Numbered from the stretch's first letter, positions 1 through 7,435 are shown. The stretch: 11,225 nucleotides of DNA from Acidimicrobiaceae bacterium (GCA_009785715.1 WQVT01000031.1:1-11225); one strand, 5' to 3'. Program-made: numbers and translations. Notes: a model not told the origin generated them from the letters alone.

Positions 1-1578
1 GCCGAACGTTTCCGTGGTGTAGTGATCGGTGGACCAGAACGTGTTCGGATTCCCGTCGAAGGTCAGACCAGTCTGGTTGGGATTGTCCAGCCCGTGACCG
101 GTCACGTTCATCCACACCTGCACAGCCGTGATGGCGATCGGCGCCGGGTTGGCGACGGTCCCCGAAACCTGAGAGGACGACGAGGGCGGCGCGCCGGCAT
201 TCGGCGAGTGGGTGGTGTCGTTCAGCAACACATACGCCACCACGGCGCCCGCCAGCAGCAGGGCGCCGACCGCCGACCCGGACAACCAGTGCCGCCGCCG
301 GATCCGCCTCCGCCGTCGGGGAGGCCCGGGTGCGAGCGGCGGCGCCTCCGGCGCGAGCACCCCGGTGGCCGACGATGCGGAGGACTCGAAGCGGGTGACC
401 CCATTCGAGCCCGCCGGAGGGAACCCCCGTGCCGTGCCGCCGGAGTGATCCGTCCGGACAAAGGACCCACCCTGACCGACACCACCACTCAGGGCGTTCG
501 CCGGGGCCGCGCCAAACGGCGAGCGGATTCCGGCCGGGGAGGGGGTGCCGGAGGACGGGACACGCCCCGCCGCAGTGGGCGTGGAACCTGACCCGTCGCC
601 GTCCGCTCGACCCGGCGTGACCACCGGGCGGGGAGCGTAGGTGCGACCGTCGGAGGGAGGGGGCGGCGGCGGGGACACCGGGAAGGCGGGACGAGGCGGC
701 GAGGGATCGCCGGGTCGCAACGGGATGCGGGCGAGGGCCTGGCGCAGCGCCACGGCGGAGGGAATCCGGGCGGCCGGGTCCTTGGCCAGGAGGTCCGCCA
801 CCAGCTGGTCCAGCTCGGGGGGAATGTCCGGCCGGATGGACGAGACCCGCGGGGCCTGCAGGCGGACGTGGGCGACGGCCGTCGCCATGTCGGTGGGGCC
901 CTCGAACGGCACCCGGCAGGTCAGCATCTCGAACAGGACGACCCCGAGCGAGTACAGATCGGCCCGGGCATCGGGCTCCTGGCCCTCCACCTGCTCGGGG
1001 CTCAGGTACTTGGGCGTGCCGAGGACCATCCCGGTGCGGGTCAGGTCGAGGCCGATCCCTTCCGTCGCCTTGGCGATCCCGAAGTCGGTGACCTTGGCCC
1101 GGGGCGGACCTGAGTCCTCCTCAACGAGGAGGACATTCGCCGGCTTGATATCCCGGTGCACCAGGCCGGCCCGATGGGCATGCGCCAGGGCATCCGCGAT
1201 CTGGCCCGCCACATCGACGGCCATAGGAGGATCCATTGGCCCACGCTCCGTGAGCAGCTGACGCAGCGTGTGCCCGCGCACCAGCTCCATCACGATCCAC
1301 GCCGTGCCGTTGTCGCTCCCCGTGTCGTAGGTGGCGACTACCCCGGGATGGCTGAGGCGTGCAGCGGAAATAGCCTCCCGGCGGAACCGTTCCACCAGGT
1401 TGCGGTCGCTCGCCAGGTGGGGGAGGAGGATCTTGACCGCAACGGGCCGGGAGAGGACGTCGTCGTAGCCCTCCCAGACCTCGGCCATTCCGCCCTTGGC
1501 GATGGGCCGGATCAGCCGGTAGCGGCCGCCGAGCACGCGATCGACCCGCATCGGGGCGAAAGCATCAGGACCCGGCAC
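1..1578 (-). CDS. Transmembrane Ser/Thr protein kinase, PknB type, with external discoidin-like domain (C-terminus cut by window edge)
   Basis: Membrane kinase that phosphorylates Ser/Thr on cytosolic proteins. The frame is open from 1578 to the left edge with no stop (526 codons visible). Numbering from the GTG at 1578: Gly-rich loop IAKGGMAEVWEG (26-37), VAVK lysine K49, helix-C E69, catalytic loop HRDIKPAN (141-148) and DFG (165-167). A GTPKYLSPEQ activation-segment end follows at 187-196. All key catalytic residues are present, so it should be active. A Pro/Ser/Gly-rich linker (about 285-425) with an RRRRRIRRRH stretch precedes one membrane helix (about 431-452). The outside part begins with a Ser/Pro linker, then a domain containing LTFDGNPNTFWSTDHY, which resembles the discoidin-like C-terminus of mycobacterial MviN/MurJ-pseudokinase (from memory). 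GTG 1578 is preferred over ATG 1551 because a TAGGCT box lies 8 nt upstream and neither start has a Shine-Dalgarno. The gene lies 57 nt after degV. Confidence 0.93.
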   Translation of the reverse strand, partial: MPGPDAFAPMRVDRVLGGRYRLIRPIAKGGMAEVWEGYDDVLSRPVAVKILLPHLASDRNLVERFRREAISAARLSHPGVVATYDTGSDNGTAWIVMELVRGHTLRQLLTERGPMDPPMAVDVAGQIADALAHAHRAGLVHRDIKPANVLLVEEDSGPPRAKVTDFGIAKATEGIGLDLTRTGMVLGTPKYLSPEQVEGQEPDARADLYSLGVVLFEMLTCRVPFEGPTDMATAVAHVRLQAPRVSSIRPDIPPELDQLVADLLAKDPAARIPSAVALRQALARIPLRPGDPSPPRPAFPVSPPPPPPSDGRTYAPRPVVTPGRADGDGSGSTPTAAGRVPSSGTPSPAGIRSPFGAAPANALSGGVGQGGSFVRTDHSGGTARGFPPAGSNGVTRFESSASSATGVLAPEAPPLAPGPPRRRRRIRRRHWLSGSAVGALLLAGAVVAYVLLNDTTHSPNAGAPPSSSSQVSGTVANPAPIAITAVQVWMNVTGHGLDNPNQTGLTFDGNPNTFWSTDHYTTETFG

Positions 1579-1586
1579 AGAGCGTC

Positions 1587-1592
1587 AGCCTA
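1587..1592 (-). promoter_or_regulatory. Putative -10 box (TAGGCT) of the kinase gene, leaderless
   Basis: TAGGCT fits the actinobacterial TANNNT -10 and ends 8 nt before the GTG at 1578, so transcription would begin at or next to the start codon. The octamer GTAGGCTG and its spacing to GTG are identical upstream of pcnA. No clear -35 is visible. A small imperfect dyad (1594-1614, TTCG loop on the plus strand) sits directly upstream and could be an operator or chance in G+C-rich DNA. Confidence 0.5.
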
Positions 1593-1635
1593 CCGATCGC
1601 GTTCGCGCGGATCGCATCACGAAGTTCGGCTTCTC

Positions 1636-2478
1636 TTATCCTGCCGGCAGCCATGCCGCCCCGACCGCGCCCGGTCCCGCGTGGCTGCCGATCACCGGCC
1701 CGATCTCCCCGATGAGCGTGGGCTCGGTGGCCTTCACATCGGAGAGCATCTCGACAAACCGGTCGAGATCGGGGGCATCGCCCCCGAACACGGCAAGGCG
1801 GGAGAGCGGACCAGCGGCGCGGACCTTGGACGCCAGGTATTCGAGCGACCTGCTCCTCGTGCGCTGCTTGGACTCCTCCTCGACGATCCCGCCCCGCACC
1901 TCGATCACGGGCTTGATCGACAGGAGCGACCCGACCAGGGCGGCCGCGCCGCCAATCCGCCCGCCTTTCTTCAGATTCTCGAGAGTGTCGATCACGCCGT
2001 AGACCTTCATCCGAGCCACCGCTTCCTCCGCGGCGGCCACGACCTCGTCGAGCGAACCCCCTGCCGCGGCCCGCCGGGCCGCCTCGATGACGACGAGACC
2101 TTGGCCCATCGTAACGCTGAAGGAGTCGACGACCCGTACCTCGAGCGTCCCCTCGAGGGAGCGGGCGGCCTGGCGCGCGGCCTCGATCGTGGCCGAGAGC
2201 CGGGAAGAGAGGTTGACGCAGACGACGCCCTCCGAAGCCTCCTCCCCGAGCCTGCGAAACTCCTGCTCGAACGCGCCGGGCGAGGGGGCGGAGGTCTCGG
2301 GCAGCGTCGGCGACGTCGCCGATCGCAGCCAGAACTCCTTGGTGGACAGCTCCGTCCGGTCGGTCAACTCATCCTCGCCGAATCGGATGCGCAAGGGGAC
2401 GAGACCGATCCCGAGGTCGGCAACAAGCTCGTCTGGCAGGTCACACGCGCTATCGGTGACCACTCGGACTGCGGGCAT
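1636..2478 (-). CDS. DegV family fatty-acid-binding protein (FakB-like)
   Basis: DegV proteins bind a fatty acid. In Firmicutes, FakB presents it to the kinase FakA for phosphorylation and entry into phospholipid synthesis. At 280 aa the length is typical and the family landmarks are in order: VVTDSACDLP (6-15), TSAPSPGAF (62-70), the NLSSRLSATIEAAR segment (89-102), VVDSFSVTMGQG (116-127), the GVIDTLENLKKGGRI segment (161-175), IKPVIEV (188-194) and the GPVIGSHAGPGAVG end (260-273). The ATG at 2478 is preceded by AAAAGGGG with 5 nt spacing, a weak Shine-Dalgarno. It starts 43 nt after the DUF6049 stop on the same strand and is probably co-transcribed. No FakA/DAK kinase is in the window, so whether it feeds a phosphorylation route cannot be told. 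Family call is firm; ligand and role are inferred. Confidence 0.93.
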   Translation of the reverse strand: MPAVRVVTDSACDLPDELVADLGIGLVPLRIRFGEDELTDRTELSTKEFWLRSATSPTLPETSAPSPGAFEQEFRRLGEEASEGVVCVNLSSRLSATIEAARQAARSLEGTLEVRVVDSFSVTMGQGLVVIEAARRAAAGGSLDEVVAAAEEAVARMKVYGVIDTLENLKKGGRIGGAAALVGSLLSIKPVIEVRGGIVEEESKQRTRSRSLEYLASKVRAAGPLSRLAVFGGDAPDLDRFVEMLSDVKATEPTLIGEIGPVIGSHAGPGAVGAAWLPAG

Positions 2479-2521
2479 TCGTTCCCCTTTTGTGGCAGAT
2501 CATCGTCGGCCGAACTTGCTG

Positions 2522-4972
2522 TTACCGGTTGTAGGTCGGACCCTCACCCCCGCGCGATGGTGACACAGGCGGGTCGCCACCCCGAGCCTCGGTCTCGGCG
2601 CCCGGAATCGCGACCGGCGCCGGGGTCGGGTAGACGGGGGCCGGCCGCGAGAAGAACTCGGCGAAGACATCCTCGGGATCGGACGACTCGGCGGCCCCCT
2701 GCACCGATAGTCCTTTGCCCGAACCTTCGTCGATCAAACCGTCCCGATCATGGTCGGCGTTGACATCCACAAGCTTCTTGGCCCGCCGGCCGTGGCGGAG
2801 GTTTCGGAACCACCAATAGCCGAGGCCCGCGGCGGCCAGGATGATCAGGATCACCCCGACCCCCGACACGGCCGTCGAGCGCACCGTGTCCCGGTTGGCG
2901 GCGAAGACCAGGCTGCCGTCGGGAGACGTGAGCGCAACATTCAGCGTGAACACCCCGCTGGTACGGGCCTCGACCGGCACCTTGACGGTGGTGACCGCCG
3001 ACGTCAGGCTGAGCTGGCAGGTCTCGGCCGACTGCGTCGAGCTCGTGCAGTAGCCGCCGGTGGGGGAGAAGGGCTCGAACTTCAGCTTGTCGCTCGAGAG
3101 CCGGAGCTGCACGTGCGGGTGCAGCGAGGCGGGGTCGGTCAGGATCGTCAGCGGCAGAGCGCCTTTTCGGGCGGTCAGGGTGATCGACGTCCCGCCCGGC
3201 AGCGAGATTCCCTTGTCGAGCGGCGTGGCTGCGGCGACCACGGGCCCGAGCACGTCACTGCGCTGCGCGGTGGTGAGCTGCGACGACTCCGAGAGGAGGA
3301 TGCGCCGGGCCATTTCCTGCGTGGTGGCGGTGGACTGGGGCAGCACGGCCCCGAAACCTTGAACCACACCCCTTGCCAGCCTGATCGTGCCGGCATCGCT
3401 GAGCGGTATAGGCGACGCCGATGGGATCAGGACGCGGACCGTCGTGTGCGCCGAGATGAGCGGGACGGCGGCGAAGAGTTTCTCGGCGGTGACCGCCTTG
3501 AGCAACGGGTTGCCCTGCAGTCCCGCGAGGAACGTATCGAGGAACGCGGGGGAGGGCCTCCATCCGATCGGGGGCAGGATCGCCACCCCGCGCACGCGCG
3601 ACGGTGTCTCCAACTGGATCATCGCCAGCTCTGCGAGCAGTTGGTTCGCCGCCAGCACCTGGTCTCCGGAGTTGGAGAAATGAGCGCTCAGCTGTTGATC
3701 GGCCGCCTCGACCGACAACGTCCGCCCGCCGCCTGCCAGCTCGGCGGGCGCAGCGACGGTAAAGGTCTGCACCCCGCCCGGGAGGGGGCGCAGGTCAGAG
3801 TCCGGGACGATGAATCGCTCGGCACCGCGTGCCTCGAGCACCTCGAGCGTGGCGGCATCGAGGGGCCCGTTGACCACCCAGGTATCGGTGGCGGGAGCTT
3901 TCCCGAGATCCGCTTTGAGGGAGGCGGCGCCGCCGGCGAACTGCTGGTCGATCTCGTTGGTCAACCCGGCGGCCGACAGGCCGGCGAGCGACGTCTTCAC
4001 CCAGGTGGCGGGCAGGAGCTCGTCGTCACCCGCCACCAACCGGGAGAGTCCGGACAACGTCGATGCCGCCAGCGCCGCCTGGCTGTCCGGCGCGGAGAGC
4101 TGCGTGCCGCGGGCCAGGGCCAGGGCGTCTGCGGTTTGAGGGGTGACGGCCAGACTCAGGGGCACGTCCGGGTGGCGGCGAAGGGCAGCCACCTCTGCGG
4201 CCATCGCGGAGACGACCGACGGATCGAGGGAACCGGCGGCCGCCTGCAGGCTGGCCGTCGTGGCCGTCGAGGTCAGGGGCGCGGAGGAGGGGATCGGCGG
4301 CGGTGCTCCCAGGTGCAGCGAGAGCGACACGTTCAGCTGGGGGAAATCGGTCTGCTTCGAGGTCCCGGCGGCAAAGAGCAGGTAGGTGGTCAGCGTGCGC
4401 ACCGTGTCATCGCGGCTGTCGAGCAGCCGGACCTGCACCGGAAACAGGGCGCTCTGCGACCGGTCGACCTGGAAATTCGGGAAGTCGGGATTGACGGAAT
4501 TGCCGTCGACCGGGACGGCAAGGGTGACGCCCCCGCCGCTGTCGACCGGCAGTTGGTCGAGCGCGACCGGCGTGGAGCGCCAGGGTTGACCGAACACCCG
4601 ACCCTTGAGCGACTCACTGAACGCGGTGCGGGTGGTGAGACCCGGGAAGATGTCGAGGCGAAGCTGATCCGTCGTCGGGGCGCTCGAACGGATGGCGAGG
4701 TGGACTTGCCAGGACCCGCCGGCGACCACATCGGTCGACTGGCCGAGGAGGCGAAGCTGATCGGGCCCGGTCTGGACCCCGGGATCGACCTTGGGACCCG
4801 AGGGCACCGACGGGCCGGTCACGATGGGGACGTCGACGCCGGCGGCCGGGACCCCGGGCTCCGCGACGGCGGCCTGGGGGAGGAGGGCCTGCGGGGAAGC
4901 GGCGACGAACAGGCCGGCAGCGGCGGCCAGGACGACGCGCCGGGGAGCCGTCCACCTCGGAAAAGGACTCAC
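2522..4972 (-). CDS. DUF6049 family secreted/membrane protein (Rv3909-like)
   Basis: Large envelope protein of unknown biochemical function, 816 aa from the chosen start. GTG 4972 overlaps the TGA of the upstream acetyltransferase by 4 bases (GTGA), implying translational coupling. The frame stays open upstream to 5209, but that part overlaps the acetyltransferase and is Arg/Pro-rich noise. Residues 1-37 form a signal peptide (PRR then a hydrophobic stretch, ending AVA before EP); Sec is likely and the RR makes Tat possible. About 660 residues follow outside, then one membrane helix (about 702-722), a basic NLRHGRRAKK stop-transfer and a 94-residue inside tail. The tail contains a DHDRDGLID calcium-loop-like motif (740-748) and a Pro-rich end. 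Size, topology and position near pcnA match M. tuberculosis Rv3909, which lies before MurJ. I assign DUF6049 from this and recall, not from a motif search. Confidence 0.8.
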   Translation of the reverse strand: MSPFPRWTAPRRVVLAAAAGLFVAASPQALLPQAAVAEPGVPAAGVDVPIVTGPSVPSGPKVDPGVQTGPDQLRLLGQSTDVVAGGSWQVHLAIRSSAPTTDQLRLDIFPGLTTRTAFSESLKGRVFGQPWRSTPVALDQLPVDSGGGVTLAVPVDGNSVNPDFPNFQVDRSQSALFPVQVRLLDSRDDTVRTLTTYLLFAAGTSKQTDFPQLNVSLSLHLGAPPPIPSSAPLTSTATTASLQAAAGSLDPSVVSAMAAEVAALRRHPDVPLSLAVTPQTADALALARGTQLSAPDSQAALAASTLSGLSRLVAGDDELLPATWVKTSLAGLSAAGLTNEIDQQFAGGAASLKADLGKAPATDTWVVNGPLDAATLEVLEARGAERFIVPDSDLRPLPGGVQTFTVAAPAELAGGGRTLSVEAADQQLSAHFSNSGDQVLAANQLLAELAMIQLETPSRVRGVAILPPIGWRPSPAFLDTFLAGLQGNPLLKAVTAEKLFAAVPLISAHTTVRVLIPSASPIPLSDAGTIRLARGVVQGFGAVLPQSTATTQEMARRILLSESSQLTTAQRSDVLGPVVAAATPLDKGISLPGGTSITLTARKGALPLTILTDPASLHPHVQLRLSSDKLKFEPFSPTGGYCTSSTQSAETCQLSLTSAVTTVKVPVEARTSGVFTLNVALTSPDGSLVFAANRDTVRSTAVSGVGVILIILAAAGLGYWWFRNLRHGRRAKKLVDVNADHDRDGLIDEGSGKGLSVQGAAESSDPEDVFAEFFSRPAPVYPTPAPVAIPGAETEARGGDPPVSPSRGGEGPTYNR

Positions 4973-5712
4973 GCCAGCCCCGTGGAGAGGACGGAGAGCC
5001 CGATCGGTTCCTCGACGAATCCGAGGCCCAGGTAGAGCGCGAGGGCTCCCTCGTTGTCGGTCTGCGTGTTGACCACCGCCCGTTGCACGCCGTGCCCTCG
5101 CATCCAGTGGAGCCCATCGAGCATCAGGCGGGTCCCGATGCCCGAACGCCGGAGCGTCGGCTCGACGGCGAGGCGCTGGACGAACCCGCGGGTTCCCGAA
5201 CGGCCACACACGGCATAGCCGGCAACCCGGCCGTCGGCGCGGTCCGTCGCTCCCTTCGGCGCGTCGACCAGCGCCGCCCGAAAACGGGTGGAGGGGGTGG
5301 CGGCGATGGCCTCGGCGAGGCTCTGGGCGTCGAACCGCCAGAAGGGCGCAAAGGCAGCGTTGTCAACGGCGAGCACACCGTCGCGCCGGTGCCGCCCGCG
5401 AACGAGCTTCGGCCCCGGGGGTATGTCGGGCAAGCCGGCGGTCAGGTCGATGCCGAGCAGGCGGAGGCGCTCCTGCTCGGCGAAGCCGACGGCCAGGAAC
5501 CCGGTCTGCTCGGCGGGGGAGAGCGCCGCGGTGATCACCCGGGTGAAGCCCTGGTCGGCCAGGGTGCGCAGACAGCGGCGCAAAAACTCGGCCGACGGCG
5601 CCGGGGTCGCCGGCAGGGGCGCCAGGAACGCCACCTGGTCGTCCCCTCGCCAGCGGCTCGCCCGGACGCGTTCCCGGCCCCAGCGCAGCACATCGGTGGC
5701 CGGGGCACTCAT
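4969..5712 (-). CDS. GNAT family N-acetyltransferase
   Basis: Acetyl-CoA-dependent N-acetyltransferase of unknown substrate, 247 aa from ATG 5712. The C-terminal half carries a good GNAT core: RLAVEPTLRRSGIGTRLM contains the R/Q-x-x-G-x-G/A acetyl-CoA loop, followed by the conserved N-x-x-A-x-x-L-Y-x-x-x-GF type ending (DNEGALALYLGLGF). The N-terminal half has FLAVGFAEQERLRLLGIDL, which resembles the end of a second, degenerate GNAT fold, so a tandem GNAT is possible. The frame is open up to 5862, but residues before ATG 5712 are low-complexity with no better start. The stop overlaps the GTG of the DUF6049 gene. In M. tuberculosis a NUDIX gene occupies the equivalent place between pcnA and Rv3909. 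The tandem layout recalls mycothiol synthase MshD, but nothing specific supports that name. Confidence 0.88.
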   Translation of the reverse strand: MSAPATDVLRWGRERVRASRWRGDDQVAFLAPLPATPAPSAEFLRRCLRTLADQGFTRVITAALSPAEQTGFLAVGFAEQERLRLLGIDLTAGLPDIPPGPKLVRGRHRRDGVLAVDNAAFAPFWRFDAQSLAEAIAATPSTRFRAALVDAPKGATDRADGRVAGYAVCGRSGTRGFVQRLAVEPTLRRSGIGTRLMLDGLHWMRGHGVQRAVVNTQTDNEGALALYLGLGFVEEPIGLSVLSTGLA

Positions 5713-5789
5713 CGGCCGGCCGAGTTCGGTGTGGCACCCGCTTCCGGCGCCCTCCGACGCCCGAGCGTGCGTATTCTTGCGCCCCTCAC
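5709..5789 (-). CDS. Possible 26-codon leader ORF, start-stop coupled to the acetyltransferase
   Basis: GTG at 5789 opens a short Arg-rich frame (VRGARIRTLGRRRAPEAG, then ATPNSAGR). Its TGA overlaps the ATG of the acetyltransferase as ATGA. A TAGCCT box lies 9 nt upstream of the GTG, allowing a leaderless mRNA. Such short leaderless ORFs are known in mycobacteria. The acetyltransferase has no visible Shine-Dalgarno, so coupling could deliver ribosomes to it. The peptide itself shows no family signal. It may instead be plain 5' leader. Confidence 0.35.
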   Translation of the reverse strand: MRGARIRTLGRRRAPEAGATPNSAGR

Positions 5790-5798
5790 GACACAGGA

Positions 5799-5804
5799 AG
5801 GCTA
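5799..5804 (-). promoter_or_regulatory. Putative -10 box (TAGCCT) for the acetyltransferase-DUF6049-degV operon
   Basis: TAGCCT is the only good TANNNT match I found on the minus strand between the acetyltransferase ATG and pcnA. It would give a start near 5790 and an RNA leader of about 80 nt, or a leaderless short ORF starting at GTG 5789. No convincing -35 is seen. Confidence 0.35.
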
Positions 5805-5852
5805 CTGCGGGGAGGCCCCGGTGACCGGGCGAGGGGTGGGTGGCGAATGTCG

Positions 5853-5868
5853 CAGCGGGCACCCGCTG
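5853..5868. repeat. Short perfect inverted repeat between the divergent operons
   Basis: CAGCGGG and CCCGCTG are separated by two bases in the divergent intergenic region between the acetyltransferase and pcnA. It could be an operator or simply a G+C-rich chance dyad. Confidence 0.3.
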
Positions 5869-5879
5869 AGCACGCCGCC

Positions 5880-5918
5880 GGGGGGTGGCCGGGGGTGGCG
5901 GGGCGGTGGCGGGGCGGG
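5880..5918 (+). other. G-run cluster with G-quadruplex potential
   Basis: Five G-runs on the plus strand, of 6, 5, 4, 4 and 3 bases at 5880, 5891, 5900, 5911 and 5916. They are separated by loops of 1-7 bases and fit the standard G3+N1-7 quadruplex pattern. The cluster lies about 65 nt upstream of the pcnA -10 box, in noncoding DNA. Confidence 0.5.
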
Positions 5919-5982
5919 TGATACGGCGGCCCCGTCGGGCGGGAGATCACCGGAACTCTGCTCGGGCGTGACGGCGCTCCCG

Positions 5983-5988
5983 TAGGCT
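5983..5988 (+). promoter_or_regulatory. Putative -10 box (TAGGCT) of pcnA, leaderless
   Basis: TAGGCT ends 8 nt before the GTG at 5997, with no Shine-Dalgarno between, so transcription should start at or beside the start codon. The same GTAGGCTG octamer and spacing occur at the kinase gene. No clear -35. Confidence 0.55.
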
Positions 5989-5996
5989 GGTACGCC

Positions 5997-7412
5997 GTGA
6001 TCCCGGACCGTCTCCGCCCGCTCGTCACCCAGACGAGCGCGCTCGCCGAGCGCTTCAGCGCTGCCGGCGCCCGCCTCTACCTGGTGGGCGGGGTGGTCCG
6101 CGACGCCGTCCTCGGCCGGGACGACCCCACCGGGGATCTCGACTTCACGACCGACGCCGTCCCCGACCGCATCGAGGAGATCGTCTCGGGATGGGCCGAC
6201 GCCGTATGGACCACCGGGAAGCGATTCGGGACGATCGGCATCCAGGTCTCGGGGGACAAGGTGGGCGACCCGGGGGGCCAACCCAGGGTGATGGAGATCA
6301 CCACCCATCGGGCCGAGGCATACCATGCCGACTCCCGCAAACCCGATGTCGTGTTTGCCGACGCGGTCGAGGCCGACCTCTCCCGGCGCGACTTCACCGT
6401 CAACGCCATGGCTCTCTCGGTACCGGACCTGGCGCTCATCGATCCCTTCGATGGGCTCGGTGACCTGGCGGCCGGCCGGCTGCGGACTCCCTTGTCTCCC
6501 GAGGAGTCGTTCAGCGACGACCCGCTCCGGATGCTGCGCGCCGCCCGGTTCATCGCCGGCTACGGGCTGGAGCCCGACGCCGAACTGGTGGCGGCGGTCA
6601 CCGCCCTCGCCGACCGGCTGGAGATCGTCTCCGAGGAGCGGATCCAGGCCGAGCTCGACAAGCTCCTGGTCGTGGAGGCTCCGGGCGCCGGCCTGTGGTT
6701 CCTCGTTCGCACCGGGCTCGCCGAGGAATTCCTGCCCGAGCTGCCGGCGCTCGCACTCGAACAGGACCCCATCCACCGGCACAAGGACGTGCTGGCGCAC
6801 ACGATCGCCGTCGTGGAGAAGACCTCTCCCGATCGGATCCTCCGGCTCGCCGCCCTGTTCCACGACGTCGGCAAGCCGAAGACCCGGTCCTTCGGTCCGA
6901 ACGGGGCGGTGTCGTTCCATCACCACGAGATGGTCGGGGCCCGGATGACCCGCGACCGGATGCGCGCCCTCAAATATTCGAAGGAGGACGTCGACCGGGT
7001 GAGCCGGCTGGTCGAGCTCCACCTCCGATTTCACACCTACAAGCTCGGCTGGACCGATTCGGCCGTCCGGCGGTACGTCCGCGACGCAGGGGACCTGCTC
7101 GACCGTCTGAACGAGCTGACCCGCTCCGACTGCACCACCCGGAACGCAGCGCGCGCCCGGGCGTTGTCGAAGCGGATGGATGCGCTCGAGGTCCGCATCG
7201 CCGAACTGAAGGAACAGGAGGAGCTGGACGCCATTCGCCCCGACCTCGACGGCAAAGCCGTCATGGCGCGTCTCGGGATCCCTCCGGGGCCGACGGTCGG
7301 TAAAGCGCTCGCCTATCTCCTCGAACTGCGGCTCGAAGAAGGGCCGCTCGGCACCGAGGAAGCCGAGCACCGGCTGGACCAGTGGTGGAAGGCCCGGCGG
7401 GCCGAAGCCTGA
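5997..7412 (+). CDS. pcnA: CCA tRNA nucleotidyltransferase with HD domain
   Basis: Adds or repairs the 3'-CCA end of tRNAs; actinobacterial members are often named PcnA. At 471 aa the length is usual. The nucleotidyltransferase head shows LYLVGGVVRDAVLG (27-40) and the metal-binding pair DLD (47-49). Next come GTIGI (78-82), MEITTHR (99-105), RRDFTVNAMAL (130-140) and DPLRMLRAARF in the tRNA-binding neck. A C-terminal HD domain begins with HRHKDVLAH (260-268) and contains LFHDVGKPKTR (H289-D290), as expected for the bacterial CCA-enzyme/HD fusion. GTG 5997 is chosen because the conserved VGGVVRD motif then lies at the normal distance and a TAGGCT box is 8 nt upstream. The gene converges on ino1, with 31 nt between the stops. 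In M. tuberculosis (Rv3907c) the neighbour across the divergent gap leads to DUF6049 and MurJ, which supports the assignment. Confidence 0.95.
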   Translation: MIPDRLRPLVTQTSALAERFSAAGARLYLVGGVVRDAVLGRDDPTGDLDFTTDAVPDRIEEIVSGWADAVWTTGKRFGTIGIQVSGDKVGDPGGQPRVMEITTHRAEAYHADSRKPDVVFADAVEADLSRRDFTVNAMALSVPDLALIDPFDGLGDLAAGRLRTPLSPEESFSDDPLRMLRAARFIAGYGLEPDAELVAAVTALADRLEIVSEERIQAELDKLLVVEAPGAGLWFLVRTGLAEEFLPELPALALEQDPIHRHKDVLAHTIAVVEKTSPDRILRLAALFHDVGKPKTRSFGPNGAVSFHHHEMVGARMTRDRMRALKYSKEDVDRVSRLVELHLRFHTYKLGWTDSAVRRYVRDAGDLLDRLNELTRSDCTTRNAARARALSKRMDALEVRIAELKEQEELDAIRPDLDGKAVMARLGIPPGPTVGKALAYLLELRLEEGPLGTEEAEHRLDQWWKARRAEA

Positions 7413-7435
7413 GGATCAGGGTGCCGGCCGGGCCT
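7390..7435. terminator. Candidate bidirectional hairpin region between convergent pcnA and ino1
   Basis: AGGCCCGGC (7390-7398) pairs with GCCGGGCCT (7427-7435), and inside it CCTGA-GGA-TCAGG (7408-7420) forms a hairpin across the pcnA stop. There is no T-run, as is common in actinobacterial terminators. Only 31 bases separate the two stops, so some shared termination signal is expected, but G+C-rich DNA gives such pairings easily. Confidence 0.3.

Noticed and set aside
1156..2763. 535-codon open frame on the plus strand
   Set aside because: It is antisense to the kinase, degV and DUF6049 genes. Its composition is Arg/Gly/His/Asp-rich with no recognisable motifs, typical of complementary frames in G+C-rich DNA.
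2750..5035. 761-codon open frame on the plus strand
   Set aside because: Antisense to the DUF6049 gene, which has a signal peptide, a membrane helix and natural composition. The plus-strand product is Gly/Arg/Gln-rich with no domains.
4973..5209. N-terminal extension of the DUF6049 frame up to 5209
   Set aside because: It overlaps the acetyltransferase core by over 230 bases and would bury the signal peptide inside the protein. The GTGA overlap start at 4972 is far better.
5802..7370. 522-codon open frame on the minus strand
   Set aside because: Antisense to pcnA, whose motifs are unmistakable. It also runs through the promoter gap.
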